DNA of 34,896 nucleotides, taken from assembly GCA_024398665.1 (NCBI GenBank), contig JAKSIS010000024.1:1-34896 (forward strand), written 5' to 3'. Both the position numbers and the translations under genes were made by a program. The notes beneath the pieces were generated by a model. It worked only from the letters and a program-made list of their open reading frames with translations. It ran no database searches and had not been told where the DNA came from. This DNA is from Bacteroidaceae bacterium (GTDB lineage Bacteria; Bacteroidota; Bacteroidia; Bacteroidales; Bacteroidaceae). Of the stretch, positions 1 to 8,969 are shown piece after piece; positions within the stretch are counted from its first letter, which is position 1, and each line of letters begins with the position of its first letter.

Positions 1-94
1 CAGTGCCCGTCGTACTACTTGTCTGTATGAAATCTGTTCAAAGAACGTCGTTTTGGTTTGCTTCCTGCAGGTATTACCTTTTCGAAAGCGGATG
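1..94 (-). promoter_or_regulatory. Transcribed leader with boxA-like motif, possibly an rRNA operon leader
   Basis: No open reading frame starts here on the minus strand downstream of the promoter at 95-126. At 47-35 the minus strand reads CGTTCTTTGAACA, which resembles the boxA antitermination element of rRNA leaders (E. coli TGCTCTTTAACA). A strong promoter, an untranslated leader and a boxA-like element fit the start of an rRNA operon, but no 16S sequence is reached. The motif is also a small palindrome (GTTC-AAA-GAAC), so an operator is an alternative. Confidence 0.35.
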
Positions 95-126
95 CAAAGA
101 TAGAGCGACTTTAGATACTGACCAAA
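95..126 (-). promoter_or_regulatory. Bacteroidota promoter for an operon leaving the left edge
   Basis: On the minus strand a -33 TTTG (126-123) is followed after exactly 20 bases by the -7 box TATCTTTG (102-95). This matches the Bacteroidota housekeeping consensus TTTG-N20-TAnnTTTG without a mismatch. Transcription would start near position 89 and run off the left end, so the gene it serves is not in the window. Confidence 0.75.
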
Positions 127-242
127 CATTTTCGACACTTTTTTCAATAAATTTTTATCGCATCACATAATGCGCTGATTGATAGAGTTTGGGCCAAGAA
201 GGCAAATTAAGAGGGTTCTGGCAAATGATTTGGAAAAAATGG

Positions 243-250
243 TACCTTTG
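243..250 (+). promoter_or_regulatory. -7 promoter box of the DUF5686 gene
   Basis: TACCTTTG matches TAnnTTTG and lies 27 bases before the ATG at 278. I find no good TTTG at the expected -33 distance; TCTG at 217-220 is the nearest. The box lies downstream of the longest possible start (179), so it supports the internal ATG at 278. Confidence 0.6.
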
Positions 251-277
251 CAATCCATATATATAAAAGGTGTTTTT

Positions 278-2836
278 ATGGCATTGCGCAGACTTGTGTT
301 CCTTTCGTTTCTGCTTGTTGCGGCAGCCCTGTCCGTACAGGCACAGACAAGGATAAGCGGAAATGTCAGAGACACAAACGGAAACACCCTGCCATACACC
401 ACAGTCAGGCTTGAAGACACGTCATCGGGATGCATAACAGACAACAACGGAAACTTTTCATTCAACGGCCCCACTGACGGACGCATGCTGATCGTTTCAT
501 GCGTGGGATATCAGGAATACAGAATCGGACTGGGCAAGGACACCCGCTTTCCGTTGGCAATAACCCTCAAGCCCACATCCTATGACATAGATGAAGTGGT
601 AATCAGACCGGATAAGGAGAAGTATTCCAGAAAGGACAATCCGGCCATTGAACTGATCCAGGAAATAATAGGACGCAAAAATGACGACAACCCTTTCAAC
701 AACGGATATCTGTCAAGAAACAGGTACGAATCCCTGTCCATTGCCCTTGACAATTTCACCGAAGAGAAGCAGCAGCAGGGCCTTTTCCGCAACTTTCCAT
801 TCCTGAAGGACTATATTGACACATCCCTTGTTTCCGGCAAACCTATCCTGAATGTGTCGACACGCGAACTGGCAGGAACGGACTATTATCAGAGAAAGCC
901 GGAAAAGGAAAGGCAACGCATCTACGGCAGGGACTGGGTAGGAATTGAAGATTTCCTGCCTGACGAGGAAGTGCGCGCATCCATTGACGCCACCCTGCGT
1001 GACATAGACCTGTTCAATGACAAGGTTCTGATAATGCGTGGTGAGTTTGCCAGTCCGTTCTCGAACTACGCCACCACATATTACAAGTACTACATCATGG
1101 ACACCGTCATGGTGGAGAACGAACCGTGCGTTGACCTGGCTTTCGTACCCAGGAACCTTCAGTCATTCGGATTCACCGGACACCTTTACATAACCGCTGA
1201 CACGACACATTTCGTAAAATGGATTCAGATGAATGTCCCTTACGACATAAACCTGAATTTTGTAGAATACATGAACATTGAACAGAAATTCAGCCGTGAC
1301 AGCATCCACCCCAGACTTCTGACATATGAAAGCATAACAGCTGAATTCAAACTGTACGACTTCATTGACGGCATATACGCAAGGCGTGAGGTCCGATATT
1401 CCGATTACGCTTTCGGAGACGATGTGGACAAGGAACCGTTCAGGCATGAGGAACCGGTGATTGAAGACATTGACGCCACTAATAAAGGCGATGAGTTCTG
1501 GGCGCAGTACCGCCCGGCCGACGGCAGTGCAGCCACAAAGTCCCATGACGTCAATGAAATGCTGGCCATCTTGAGAACTGTCCCCATATATTATTGGACC
1601 GAACGTTTCGTGAATCTTCTGTTTTCAGGCTTCATTCCAGTCAGAGAGGAGAACACGCCGTTCTACATAGGTCCGGTAAACACATGGGCAAGCTACAACG
1701 GTCTTGAGGGGCTAAGGCTGAAACTGGGAGGTTTCACCACAGCCCATCTCAATGACCGCCTGTTCGGTACCGGATACCTGATATACGGCGTCAAGGACAG
1801 ACGGTTCAAATATTTCGGGCGTCTTGAATATTCGTTCAAGCCGAAGGCTGAGCAGTGGAACGAATTCCCCATACATTCGCTCAGGCTTCAGTATGAAGAT
1901 GACATTTACCAGTACGGCCAACAGTACCTTTTCACTAACAAGGACAATGCGCTCCTGTCACTGAAACGCCTACCTGACAACATGGTGGGATATGTCAGAA
2001 AGGCCGAACTCACATACACACGTGAAAGATACAACGGCCTTACTGCCACCGCGACGATCAGGAACAGGGTCAATGAAGCCACACGGTTCATCACAATGGA
2101 AAGGAATGACGGTATGAACACGCCGGTCGGGGAAATAAGCCAGACCGAACTTGAACTTGGACTGCGCTTTGCTCCAGGTGAGAAGTTCGTCCAGCACAAA
2201 TGGAACAGGAAAAGCAAGACGCCTGAACTTCCGGTCTTCACGCTGAACCATTCCATAGCACGCAGGGGACTGTGGAGCGACTATGACTGCATGCATACGG
2301 AATTCTCATACCACCAGCGCCTGATGGCAGCGCCCGCAGGATATTTCGATGTAATGCTGGCGGCCGGAAAAATATGGGGACAGGCTCCCTACCCGCTGCT
2401 CATCATTCCAAACGCAAACCTGTCATACACCTACCGGAAGGAGACATTCGAATGCATGACGCCAATGGAATTCGTAATGGACCAGCACTTGACGTGGGAT
2501 GTTGTCTATTATATGAACGGTCTGATATTCAACCGCATACCATTGGTCAACAACCTGAAGTTGAGGGAGGTCCTGTACTGCCGCGGAACATGGGGTTCGC
2601 TAAGTGACAAGAACAACCCCGGCATTGACACAAGCGGCAATATCTTCCTTTATCCCACCGACCGCAGCAGAGCCACCGGCACAACCATGTCAGGCGTGCC
2701 TTATGTGGAACTGGGAGCCGGAATTGAAAACATCTTCAAGATGGTGTCAGTAAGCTATTTCCAGAGAATGACATACAAAGAGACCCCGGATGCCGATCTC
2801 CGGGGTCTGCGTATTGCTGTACATCTGCAGTACTGA
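278..2836 (+). CDS. DUF5686 / carboxypeptidase-like regulatory domain outer-membrane protein
   Basis: An 852-residue protein beginning with a signal peptide (hydrophobic core FLSFLLVAAALS, then QAQ). Next comes a carboxypeptidase-regulatory-like beta-sandwich of the kind found at the N-terminus of SusC-type proteins (ISGNVRDTNGNTLPYTTVRL, about residues 25-110). The rest is a long region rich in alternating aromatic and polar strands that ends in QY, as expected of an outer-membrane beta-barrel. This architecture matches the DUF5686 family of Bacteroidota, whose function is not established. I chose the ATG at 278 because it gives the signal peptide and lies just after the promoter box at 243-250. 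The stop codon directly abuts that of the convergent small gene at 2837. The last codons contain a strong hairpin (2781-2808). Confidence 0.85.
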   Translation: MALRRLVFLSFLLVAAALSVQAQTRISGNVRDTNGNTLPYTTVRLEDTSSGCITDNNGNFSFNGPTDGRMLIVSCVGYQEYRIGLGKDTRFPLAITLKPTSYDIDEVVIRPDKEKYSRKDNPAIELIQEIIGRKNDDNPFNNGYLSRNRYESLSIALDNFTEEKQQQGLFRNFPFLKDYIDTSLVSGKPILNVSTRELAGTDYYQRKPEKERQRIYGRDWVGIEDFLPDEEVRASIDATLRDIDLFNDKVLIMRGEFASPFSNYATTYYKYYIMDTVMVENEPCVDLAFVPRNLQSFGFTGHLYITADTTHFVKWIQMNVPYDINLNFVEYMNIEQKFSRDSIHPRLLTYESITAEFKLYDFIDGIYARREVRYSDYAFGDDVDKEPFRHEEPVIEDIDATNKGDEFWAQYRPADGSAATKSHDVNEMLAILRTVPIYYWTERFVNLLFSGFIPVREENTPFYIGPVNTWASYNGLEGLRLKLGGFTTAHLNDRLFGTGYLIYGVKDRRFKYFGRLEYSFKPKAEQWNEFPIHSLRLQYEDDIYQYGQQYLFTNKDNALLSLKRLPDNMVGYVRKAELTYTRERYNGLTATATIRNRVNEATRFITMERNDGMNTPVGEISQTELELGLRFAPGEKFVQHKWNRKSKTPELPVFTLNHSIARRGLWSDYDCMHTEFSYHQRLMAAPAGYFDVMLAAGKIWGQAPYPLLIIPNANLSYTYRKETFECMTPMEFVMDQHLTWDVVYYMNGLIFNRIPLVNNLKLREVLYCRGTWGSLSDKNNPGIDTSGNIFLYPTDRSRATGTTMSGVPYVELGAGIENIFKMVSVSYFQRMTYKETPDADLRGLRIAVHLQY
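2781..2808 (-). terminator. 10-bp hairpin inside DUF5686 coding end, probable terminator for the rpoD operon
   Basis: AGACCCCGGA (2781-2790) pairs perfectly with TCCGGGGTCT (2799-2808) around an 8-base loop. On the minus strand it lies 28 bases past the stop of the gene at 2837 and is followed by CTTTGTATGT, a moderate U-tract. On the plus strand no U-tract follows. It is therefore best read as the terminator of the minus-strand transcript, encoded within the opposing gene. Confidence 0.5.
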
Positions 2837-3292
2837 TCAGTCTATTCTGTATCGCAGGGCTTCTGTGAAATGGAAGGCAGAGCCAGGATACGACAACGTG
2901 TAGCCGCTTTTCTTTCTGGCTTTCCGGACAAGCCTTTCCCGCTGTTTGAGAAGCGACTTTTCCTTTGGCGAGAATGTAACGAAAGCCAGGGCTGAAGTGC
3001 CGTACTGCTGCGAAACGTAATCATCGAACTGGGATTCGAAATCCTTGCGGTCCGTAAGGAACCATTTGTTGCTGACCCTGACCTGTTCCATTTTCTGTAT
3101 GTCAGATATGACAAGAACAGAATCGATCATGGAATAAGCGGCACCGAACATGTAGACGTCAAGATTCTCGACCTTGGCAGCCTTGGTCTTGCTCTTTTTA
3201 GAATGTCCTGCTGCACCGCTGTCCTGTGCATATGACAGTGCCGGAACAGTCAGAACGGTGAATGCCAGAAGCAGTTTGAAGGAAAGACGCAT
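2837..3292 (-). CDS. Small secreted protein of unknown function, downstream of rpoD
   Basis: A 151-residue protein with a clear signal peptide (KLLLAFTVLTVPALSYAQ, cleavage near residue 22), so it is likely periplasmic or surface-associated. A lysine-rich stretch (SKKSKTKAAK) and a compact domain follow; the C-terminal half is basic and ends TEALRYRID. I recognise no domain. The ATG lies 4 bases after the rpoD stop codon, so the two genes are almost certainly cotranscribed. Its stop codon abuts that of the convergent DUF5686 gene with no base between. The sequence pattern and the operon position argue that it is real; its role is unknown. Confidence 0.75.
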   Translation of the reverse strand: MRLSFKLLLAFTVLTVPALSYAQDSGAAGHSKKSKTKAAKVENLDVYMFGAAYSMIDSVLVISDIQKMEQVRVSNKWFLTDRKDFESQFDDYVSQQYGTSALAFVTFSPKEKSLLKQRERLVRKARKKSGYTLSYPGSAFHFTEALRYRID

Positions 3293-3296
3293 ATTG

Positions 3297-4157
3297 TCAG
3301 CCCAGATATGATTTCAACAGTTTGCTTCTTGAATTCTGGCGAAGGCGGCGTATGGCCTTTTCCTTGATCTGGCGGACGCGCTCACGTGTAAGACCGAACT
3401 TGTCACCGATTTCTTCAAGAGTCATTTCGCGGCAGCCTATTCCGAAGAACATTCTGATGATATCCTTTTCCCTGTCAGTCAGGGTTGAAAGCGCGCGGTC
3501 AATCTCCTTGGAAAGGGATTCGTTGACAAGAGTGCGGTCCGCCATGGGGGAATCGTCATTGACAAGGACGTCAAGCAGACTGTTGTCTTCACCGTCAACG
3601 AAAGGAGCGTCGACTGAAATGTGACGGCCCTGAACTTTCAGGGTATCGGCAATCTTGTCGACAGGTATGTCCAGAACCTCGGCCAGTTCTTCAGCTGAAG
3701 GACGGCGTTCGTTGTCCTGTTCGAATTTTGACAGGGCCTTGCTGATCTTGTTGAGCGAACCCACCTGGTTCAGTGGCAGACGCACAATGCGTGCCTGTTC
3801 GGCCAGAGCCTGCAGAATGGACTGGCGTATCCACCAGACGGCATAGCTGATGAACTTGAATCCACGTGTTTCATCAAACTTTTCAGCAGCCTTGATAAGA
3901 CCAAGATTGCCTTCATTGATAAGGTCAGGAAGACTGAGACCCTGATTCTGATACTGTTTGGACACCGACACCACGAAACGCAGATTGGCGCGTGTCAGCT
4001 TTTCCAAAGCAGCGCGGTCACCCTTGCGGATACGCTGAGCCAGTTCAACTTCCTCCTCCACTGTAATAAGCTCCTCACGGCCTATTTCCTGAAGATACTT
4101 GTCCAGTGATGCGCTTTCACGGTTGGTTATGCTCTTTGTAATCTTGAGTTGCCTCAT
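3297..4157 (-). CDS. rpoD: Primary RNA polymerase sigma factor RpoD (sigma-70, short Bacteroidota form)
   Basis: A 286-residue sigma-70 factor that directs RNA polymerase to housekeeping promoters. Visible in order: region 1.2 ([16 protein letters not shown]), region 2.1-2.2 ([20 protein letters not shown]), the -10 recognition and melting region 2.3-2.4 ([20 protein letters not shown]), region 3, and the region 4.2 helix-turn-helix ([20 protein letters not shown]). Region 1.1 and the large non-conserved insert of E. coli RpoD are absent, which is normal for the primary sigma of Bacteroidota. That factor recognises the -33/-7 promoter elements seen throughout this window. A promoter box lies at 4234-4227. 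The small secreted-protein gene follows 4 bases downstream. Confidence 0.95.
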   Translation of the reverse strand: MRQLKITKSITNRESASLDKYLQEIGREELITVEEEVELAQRIRKGDRAALEKLTRANLRFVVSVSKQYQNQGLSLPDLINEGNLGLIKAAEKFDETRGFKFISYAVWWIRQSILQALAEQARIVRLPLNQVGSLNKISKALSKFEQDNERRPSAEELAEVLDIPVDKIADTLKVQGRHISVDAPFVDGEDNSLLDVLVNDDSPMADRTLVNESLSKEIDRALSTLTDREKDIIRMFFGIGCREMTLEEIGDKFGLTRERVRQIKEKAIRRLRQNSRSKLLKSYLG

Positions 4158-4193
4158 TGCCTGTATATTAGTGTGATAGTTTCCAATTACATA

Positions 4194-4234
4194 CGCCCGT
4201 CACTCCAAATTGGGCGAATTAGGGCGCAAATATA
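4194..4234 (-). promoter_or_regulatory. rpoD promoter box and 5' leader hairpin
   Basis: On the minus strand TATATTTG (4234-4227) fits the -7 consensus and predicts a start near 4221, giving a leader of about 63 bases before the ATG at 4157. Just inside the leader, CGCCC (4216-4212) can pair with GGGCG (4198-4194) as a 5-bp hairpin with a 13-base loop. I see no TTTG at the -33 position; the upstream DNA is AT-rich. Confidence 0.5.
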
Positions 4235-4267
4235 GTGATTTTATTTTGTATTATTATATTATATGCC

Positions 4268-4300
4268 AAAAAACAATTGAAGCGGCAAGCGCTCCAATTG
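4268..4300 (-). terminator. Intrinsic terminator after degP
   Basis: On the minus strand CAATTG-G-AGCG (from 4300), a short loop, then CGCT-T-CAATTG (to 4274) is followed directly by six T (4273-4268). It lies 28 bases beyond the degP stop codon and separates degP from the rpoD promoter. Confidence 0.85.
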
Positions 4301-4328
4301 TCTTTCACTTGCTTTTATGTCACCTGAT

Positions 4329-5840
4329 TCACTCCTCTGACAGGTCAACGGCGTAATGCGCCCTGCGTCCGTCCTGATATATGCCGGTAATGAAAAGGAC
4401 CTGGTCAGCTGACTTGACGGCTTCCTGATAAACCTCATTGATGTCCTCCTCAGACCTGATCTGACGGCTGTTGATACTAAGTATGATGAATCCGGCCTTT
4501 ATGCCGTTCTTCTTGAACTGGCCGTTCTCAAGTGACTTGACCTGAATGCCGTATCCTAAATTGAAACGGCGGCGCACGTCATCAGGCACATTCTGGAATG
4601 TAGCCCCGAGAATGCTCGAGTCAGTCTTCTTGATGACATCGGTGCTGCCATGGGTGTTCTTCAGTTCAACACTGACTTTCTTCTGCTTCCTGTCGCGGAC
4701 CAGCGTAACTTCAACCACGTCACCCGGACGGTGCTGCATGACAGTCTCCTGCAGTTCAGTCATGGTGCGTACCTTCCTGCCGTCAACTTCAGTGATTATG
4801 TCACCTTCCTTAATACCGGCATCAGCGGCACCTCCACGTTCGGTGAGTTCGCTCACATACACGCCTTCATACACTGAACCGAAATCCTTGTCCTTATTCT
4901 CTTCAAGCTGGCGCATTGCGGCAACGTCACCGCCCATAATGCCAAGCAGCGCGCGCTGTACGGCACCGTACTCCTTTAAATCGGCCACCACCTTTCTGAC
5001 AATGGTGGTGGGAATGGCGAAACCGTATCCCGCATATGTTCCTGTCGGTGACTCCAGGGCTGAATTGATGCCCACAAGTTCTCCGTTAACATTGACCAGG
5101 GCGCCGCCGCTGTTGCCCATATTGATGGCGGCATCGGTCTGGATGAAGGATTCAATGCTTTCGCCGCTGTCATAGATTCCTATCTTTCTTGCCTTTGCAC
5201 TGACCACTCCGGCTGTTACGGTCGATGTCAGGTTGAATGGATTGCCGACAGCAAGCACCCATTCGCCCAGCTTGAGATTATCGGAATTGCCCATGGGTAT
5301 GAACGGAAGTTTATCTTCACAGTCAATCTTGATAAGGGCAAGGTCTGAATTCTCATCGGTGCCGATGACAGTTGCCTTGAAAGTGCGGCTGTCGTTGAGA
5401 GTCACTTCAATGTCATTTGCACGTTCAATGACATGGTTGTTGGTGACAATGTATCCGTCCTCGCTAAGAATAACGCCAGAACCGTAACCCACCTGAGGCT
5501 GGCTTTCAATGCGGCGCTGGCGGGGACGGCCGTTCCCGAAGAAATATTCGAATATGTCAGGCATCTCCTGAACAAACTGAGTGCTGCCGGCAACTGTTGA
5601 CTTGATATGTACGACACCATGCACGGTCTTCTCAGCGGCTTCAGTTAGATCCACAGGCTGGTTCCTTCCGGGCATTGACGCCTGGGAAGCCCAACCGAAC
5701 GGCTGTCCCTTTTCCGTTACATATACCGGAGACTGTTTGCCGTTTTTCCTGCTTACAACGCTGGTGGTGATACCGGCTGCTGTAGCGCAGCAGGCAACAA
5801 GCACCAATGAGAAAAAGATAGATCTGGTTTCTTTTTTCAT
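4329..5840 (-). CDS. degP: Periplasmic Do/DegP-family serine protease (HtrA)
   Basis: A 503-residue HtrA protease-chaperone that degrades or refolds damaged envelope proteins. The N-terminus is a signal peptide or signal anchor (SIFFSLVLVACCATAAGIT). The trypsin-like domain carries the full triad: His136 (NNHVIE), Asp166 (SDLALIKID) and Ser244 (NMGNSGGALV). Two PDZ domains follow (about residues 290-385 and 400-495), as in DegP/DegQ. I start at ATG 5840 because a Shine-Dalgarno AGGAGA (5853-5848) lies 7 bases upstream; the codon at 5846 is TTG. The gene sits 149 bases downstream of the M16 peptidase gene on the same strand. Its own promoter is not clear; TAACTTTA at 5863-5856 misses one base of the consensus. 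Confidence 0.93.
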   Translation of the reverse strand: MKKETRSIFFSLVLVACCATAAGITTSVVSRKNGKQSPVYVTEKGQPFGWASQASMPGRNQPVDLTEAAEKTVHGVVHIKSTVAGSTQFVQEMPDIFEYFFGNGRPRQRRIESQPQVGYGSGVILSEDGYIVTNNHVIERANDIEVTLNDSRTFKATVIGTDENSDLALIKIDCEDKLPFIPMGNSDNLKLGEWVLAVGNPFNLTSTVTAGVVSAKARKIGIYDSGESIESFIQTDAAINMGNSGGALVNVNGELVGINSALESPTGTYAGYGFAIPTTIVRKVVADLKEYGAVQRALLGIMGGDVAAMRQLEENKDKDFGSVYEGVYVSELTERGGAADAGIKEGDIITEVDGRKVRTMTELQETVMQHRPGDVVEVTLVRDRKQKKVSVELKNTHGSTDVIKKTDSSILGATFQNVPDDVRRRFNLGYGIQVKSLENGQFKKNGIKAGFIILSINSRQIRSEEDINEVYQEAVKSADQVLFITGIYQDGRRAHYAVDLSEE

Positions 5841-5847
5841 AATCAAT

Positions 5848-5853
5848 TCTCCT
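5848..5853 (-). promoter_or_regulatory. Shine-Dalgarno site deciding the degP start
   Basis: AGGAGA on the minus strand, 7 bases before the ATG at 5840. Strong Shine-Dalgarno sequences are uncommon in Bacteroidota, so this one usefully fixes the start and suggests efficient initiation. Confidence 0.6.
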
Positions 5854-5989
5854 ATTAAAGTTAATTAATTGGTTTACATTAACACTATCCGCCTCTAATA
5901 TACACAAGGAATATGCCAATGTTACATCAGAAAGCGCAATATTTCCAATAATTAACCAAAAAAGCGCTGAATTAACTGTTCGTTAAATA

Positions 5990-8887
5990 TCAATAGCCAA
6001 AAATCTGCTCAAGTGTCAGTTTTTCAATCCTGCCAAGCGATTCAAGGAATTCCATGTCCATATCATTGGAATCACCAAGAATGCCATATACGTACGTGCG
6101 GCCCTTGACCCATTTCTGCTGGCACTTCACAAGATCATCCATAGTCATGTCTGCCAGATTGTCATACACCACTTTTGCCAGCGGTTCGGAGAGTCCCAGT
6201 TCTCTTGCGGTAAGATAGCTGCTGATTACTGACATGCCGGTAGTGCGGCGGGTACGGAGCACTGATTCAAGTCCGGTCTTTGCAATCTGGAAAGATTTGT
6301 CAGATTCAGGCATGTCATTGATGATCTGGTCAAATGCCTCAACAGCTGTTTTAAGCTTGTCATTCTGAGTTCCGATGGTGGCACGGAAGCCATAGGTGTC
6401 GTCCTTGAACGTTGGAGTGCTCAGCAGAGCGCCGGCGCTGTACGCCAGAGCTCTGGCCTCGCGCATTTCCTGGAACACCACAGTATTCATTCCGCCGCCA
6501 AAATATTCGTTGTAAAGTTCAATTGCAGGAACATCCGCCAATGAGAAATTCTCTCCGCGGTTTGAATACTGTATATAATTGAGCTGTCTTGAATCATATG
6601 GGGCCATGTAAACTACAGGTTCTCTCACAATACGCTTGACCGCATATTGCTTTGTCAGTTTTTCAGGCTTTTCTGCCATATGGTGATGTTCTGCAAGGAT
6701 TGACTTGACAGTCTGCTCGTCCTGAGGGCCATAATAGAGCACGGTATGCTGCTTGCTCATGACTGACCTTACCTTTGCCAGCAGTTCAGCCGATGTCACG
6801 TTCATCAGCGCCTCATTGCTCATGGTTACAGAACTAATATACTGCGGACCGTATATAACATAGTCGCGGAGAGCGCTGTTGCATGTGCTCTGGCTGGCCA
6901 TATTCATCTGACGCGCCATGATGAGGTCTGACTTGAGGTTCTCCAGTATGTCCTCATCAGGAACCGCATTCATTATGAGATCCTCCACAATGTCTATCAT
7001 GTTGCTCACATTCTCAGACAGGCCGTTCACGGAATATGTCAGAACATTGTCATGGACTCCGAAACTGTGGCTGGCGGCCAGCTTGTACTCTTCAAGCCCC
7101 AGCTGTTCAGCGCTGCGTGTAGGAGTGCCCAGATATGAAAGGTAGTCAAAAGCCAGTTCAAGAGCCGGATCATTGAGAAGGCCCATGTCATAGCGGAAAG
7201 TTACAATGGCTATGTCATTGTTTTCATTCTTCTTGTAAAGCAGTTCTATTCCGTCAGCGGCCGCTGTCTTCTTCAGATCCTTTTCAAAATTGACGAACAC
7301 CGGTTCGATGGGCTTGACCTGAACGGCGGATATTTCAGTCAGGAAATCACTCTGACTGTCCCTGTTGGTGGCAATTGGAGTGATAGCCGGAGCTTCTATC
7401 TTGTTGTTCTTGGGATTAACGCCCTGATGCTTGTAAACTGCCACGTATGAATTGGCGGACAGCCATTTGTCCGCCCACGCCATGACATCGGCCTTGGTGA
7501 CCTTAGACAAACGGTCAAGGAGCGTCACTTCATCGGCCCATTCGGTATGGTTACAGAATGAGTTGACGAACATCATGGCACGGTTGCGGTTCGATTCCAA
7601 AGCGCGCATTTCGCTCAGTTTCATATTGGCTACAGCTGCCCCTATGAGCGATTCATCAAAATCACCGTCGCGCAGTCTTGCAAGTTCAGCAAGAAGAAGT
7701 TCCTTCACCTCATCAAGACTCTGCCCTTCCTTGGGATAGCCGAACATCAGGAAATCAGTATAATCCACACGGTCCATGACCTGTGATCCGGCACCCAGAA
7801 CTTTCTGCTGCTGGTTCAGGTCAAGATCTATCAGGCCAGCCTTGCCGTTGGTGAGAATAGAACTTACAATGGCGGCAGTTTCACTTTCCCTGTCCCTGTC
7901 ACCTGGTGTGCGCCAGCCCATGATCACGAAATCTGATTCGGTACCGTACACATGTTTTGTAACAGGTGCGGCAAGTGGCTGTTCCGGTTCATATTCCAGC
8001 TGCGGAACTGAAGGATTCGGTTCCCAGTCTCCGAAATACTTCTCTATGACGGCCACAAATTCATCAGGATCAAAATCTCCGGAAACGCAGATGGCTATGT
8101 TGTTGGGAACATACATCATTTCCTTCTGCCTCTTGATAGCCGTGATTGAAGGGTTCTTGAGGTGTTCCTGCGTACCGATGACCTGCTGCGAACCGTACGG
8201 ATGATTTCTGTACAGGACTGAGTCCATTGCATACAGGGCATTCTGGGTATCTTCATTGAGATACATATTGTATTCCTCATATACAGCTTCCAGTTCAGTA
8301 TGGAAACCGCGTATGACCAGATTGCGGAAACGGTCAGCCTGAATTCTGGCCCAGGAATCAATCTGGTTTGAAGGAATATCCTCCTGATAACAGGTCAGGT
8401 CGTCACTGGTGAATGCATTGGTTCCCTGCGATCCGATCACCGCCATCAGCTTGTCGTATTCGTTCGGAATAGCTATTTCCGATGCCTTGTAACTGAGACT
8501 GTCTATGATGTGGTAAACGGCCTTGCGTTCATCGGGGTCAGTCTTGGTGCGGTACACGTTGAACTGCTGTTCTATCTGGTCCAGCAGTACTTTTTCTGCG
8601 GCATAGTCCTGTGTGCCGAAACTCTCGCTTCCCTTGAACATGATATGCTCAAGATAATGCGCCAGACCGGTGTTGTCCGCCGGGTCGTTCTTGCCGCCGT
8701 TGCGTACGGCTATGTAGGTCTGGAGCCTGGGCTGCTCCTTATTGACGGTCATGTATATCTTCAGACCGTTGTCAAGAGTGTACATCTTTGACTTCATGGG
8801 ATCACCCTTGACTGTTTCATACTTTGAACATGATGAAACACCCAGCAGCATGACAGCTGCTGCAAATAATACGTTTATTCTTCTCAT
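5990..8887 (-). CDS. M16-family (pitrilysin/insulinase-like) metallopeptidase lipoprotein
   Basis: A 965-residue zinc peptidase. The lipoprotein signal peptide ends LLGVSSC with Cys20 as the lipidation site, so it is anchored on the periplasmic side or the surface. The inverted zinc motif HxxEH is intact (HYLEH, His77, Glu80, His81), and the distal glutamate is in AVYEEY (about 204-205). The length fits a protein with two fused M16 halves; the C-terminal half (MNTVVFQEMREARALAYSAG) has the usual M16_C substrate-binding feature. Such proteins probably digest oligopeptides in the envelope, though the substrate cannot be read from the sequence. Its promoter box (8932-8925) diverges from that of rnpB. 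degP lies downstream. Confidence 0.92.
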   Translation of the reverse strand: MRRINVLFAAAVMLLGVSSCSKYETVKGDPMKSKMYTLDNGLKIYMTVNKEQPRLQTYIAVRNGGKNDPADNTGLAHYLEHIMFKGSESFGTQDYAAEKVLLDQIEQQFNVYRTKTDPDERKAVYHIIDSLSYKASEIAIPNEYDKLMAVIGSQGTNAFTSDDLTCYQEDIPSNQIDSWARIQADRFRNLVIRGFHTELEAVYEEYNMYLNEDTQNALYAMDSVLYRNHPYGSQQVIGTQEHLKNPSITAIKRQKEMMYVPNNIAICVSGDFDPDEFVAVIEKYFGDWEPNPSVPQLEYEPEQPLAAPVTKHVYGTESDFVIMGWRTPGDRDRESETAAIVSSILTNGKAGLIDLDLNQQQKVLGAGSQVMDRVDYTDFLMFGYPKEGQSLDEVKELLLAELARLRDGDFDESLIGAAVANMKLSEMRALESNRNRAMMFVNSFCNHTEWADEVTLLDRLSKVTKADVMAWADKWLSANSYVAVYKHQGVNPKNNKIEAPAITPIATNRDSQSDFLTEISAVQVKPIEPVFVNFEKDLKKTAAADGIELLYKKNENNDIAIVTFRYDMGLLNDPALELAFDYLSYLGTPTRSAEQLGLEEYKLAASHSFGVHDNVLTYSVNGLSENVSNMIDIVEDLIMNAVPDEDILENLKSDLIMARQMNMASQSTCNSALRDYVIYGPQYISSVTMSNEALMNVTSAELLAKVRSVMSKQHTVLYYGPQDEQTVKSILAEHHHMAEKPEKLTKQYAVKRIVREPVVYMAPYDSRQLNYIQYSNRGENFSLADVPAIELYNEYFGGGMNTVVFQEMREARALAYSAGALLSTPTFKDDTYGFRATIGTQNDKLKTAVEAFDQIINDMPESDKSFQIAKTGLESVLRTRRTTGMSVISSYLTARELGLSEPLAKVVYDNLADMTMDDLVKCQQKWVKGRTYVYGILGDSNDMDMEFLESLGRIEKLTLEQIFGY

Positions 8888-8924
8888 ATTTATATATATA
8901 GTTTTCTGCTATTGCCGAAAATTG

Positions 8925-8932
8925 CAAAATTA
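8925..8932 (-). promoter_or_regulatory. -7 promoter box of the M16 peptidase gene
   Basis: TAATTTTG on the minus strand matches TAnnTTTG, with a predicted leader of about 30 bases before the ATG at 8887. It is only 22 bases from the divergent rnpB box, so the two promoters share one short control region. No clear -33 TTTG is present. Confidence 0.55.
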
Positions 8933-8954
8933 TGAAATTAAAGCAATAAATGAG

Positions 8955-8962
8955 TATCTTTG
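8955..8962 (+). promoter_or_regulatory. -7 promoter box of rnpB
   Basis: TATCTTTG matches TAnnTTTG and predicts initiation near 8968, at the base of the RNase P RNA P1 helix (8972). Confidence 0.65.
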
Positions 8963-8969
8963 CGGCACA

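Noticed and set aside
4546-5175. 209-residue frame on the plus strand opposite degP
   Set aside because: Serine- and threonine-rich shadow of the degP coding frame, with catalytic motifs fixed on the other strand.
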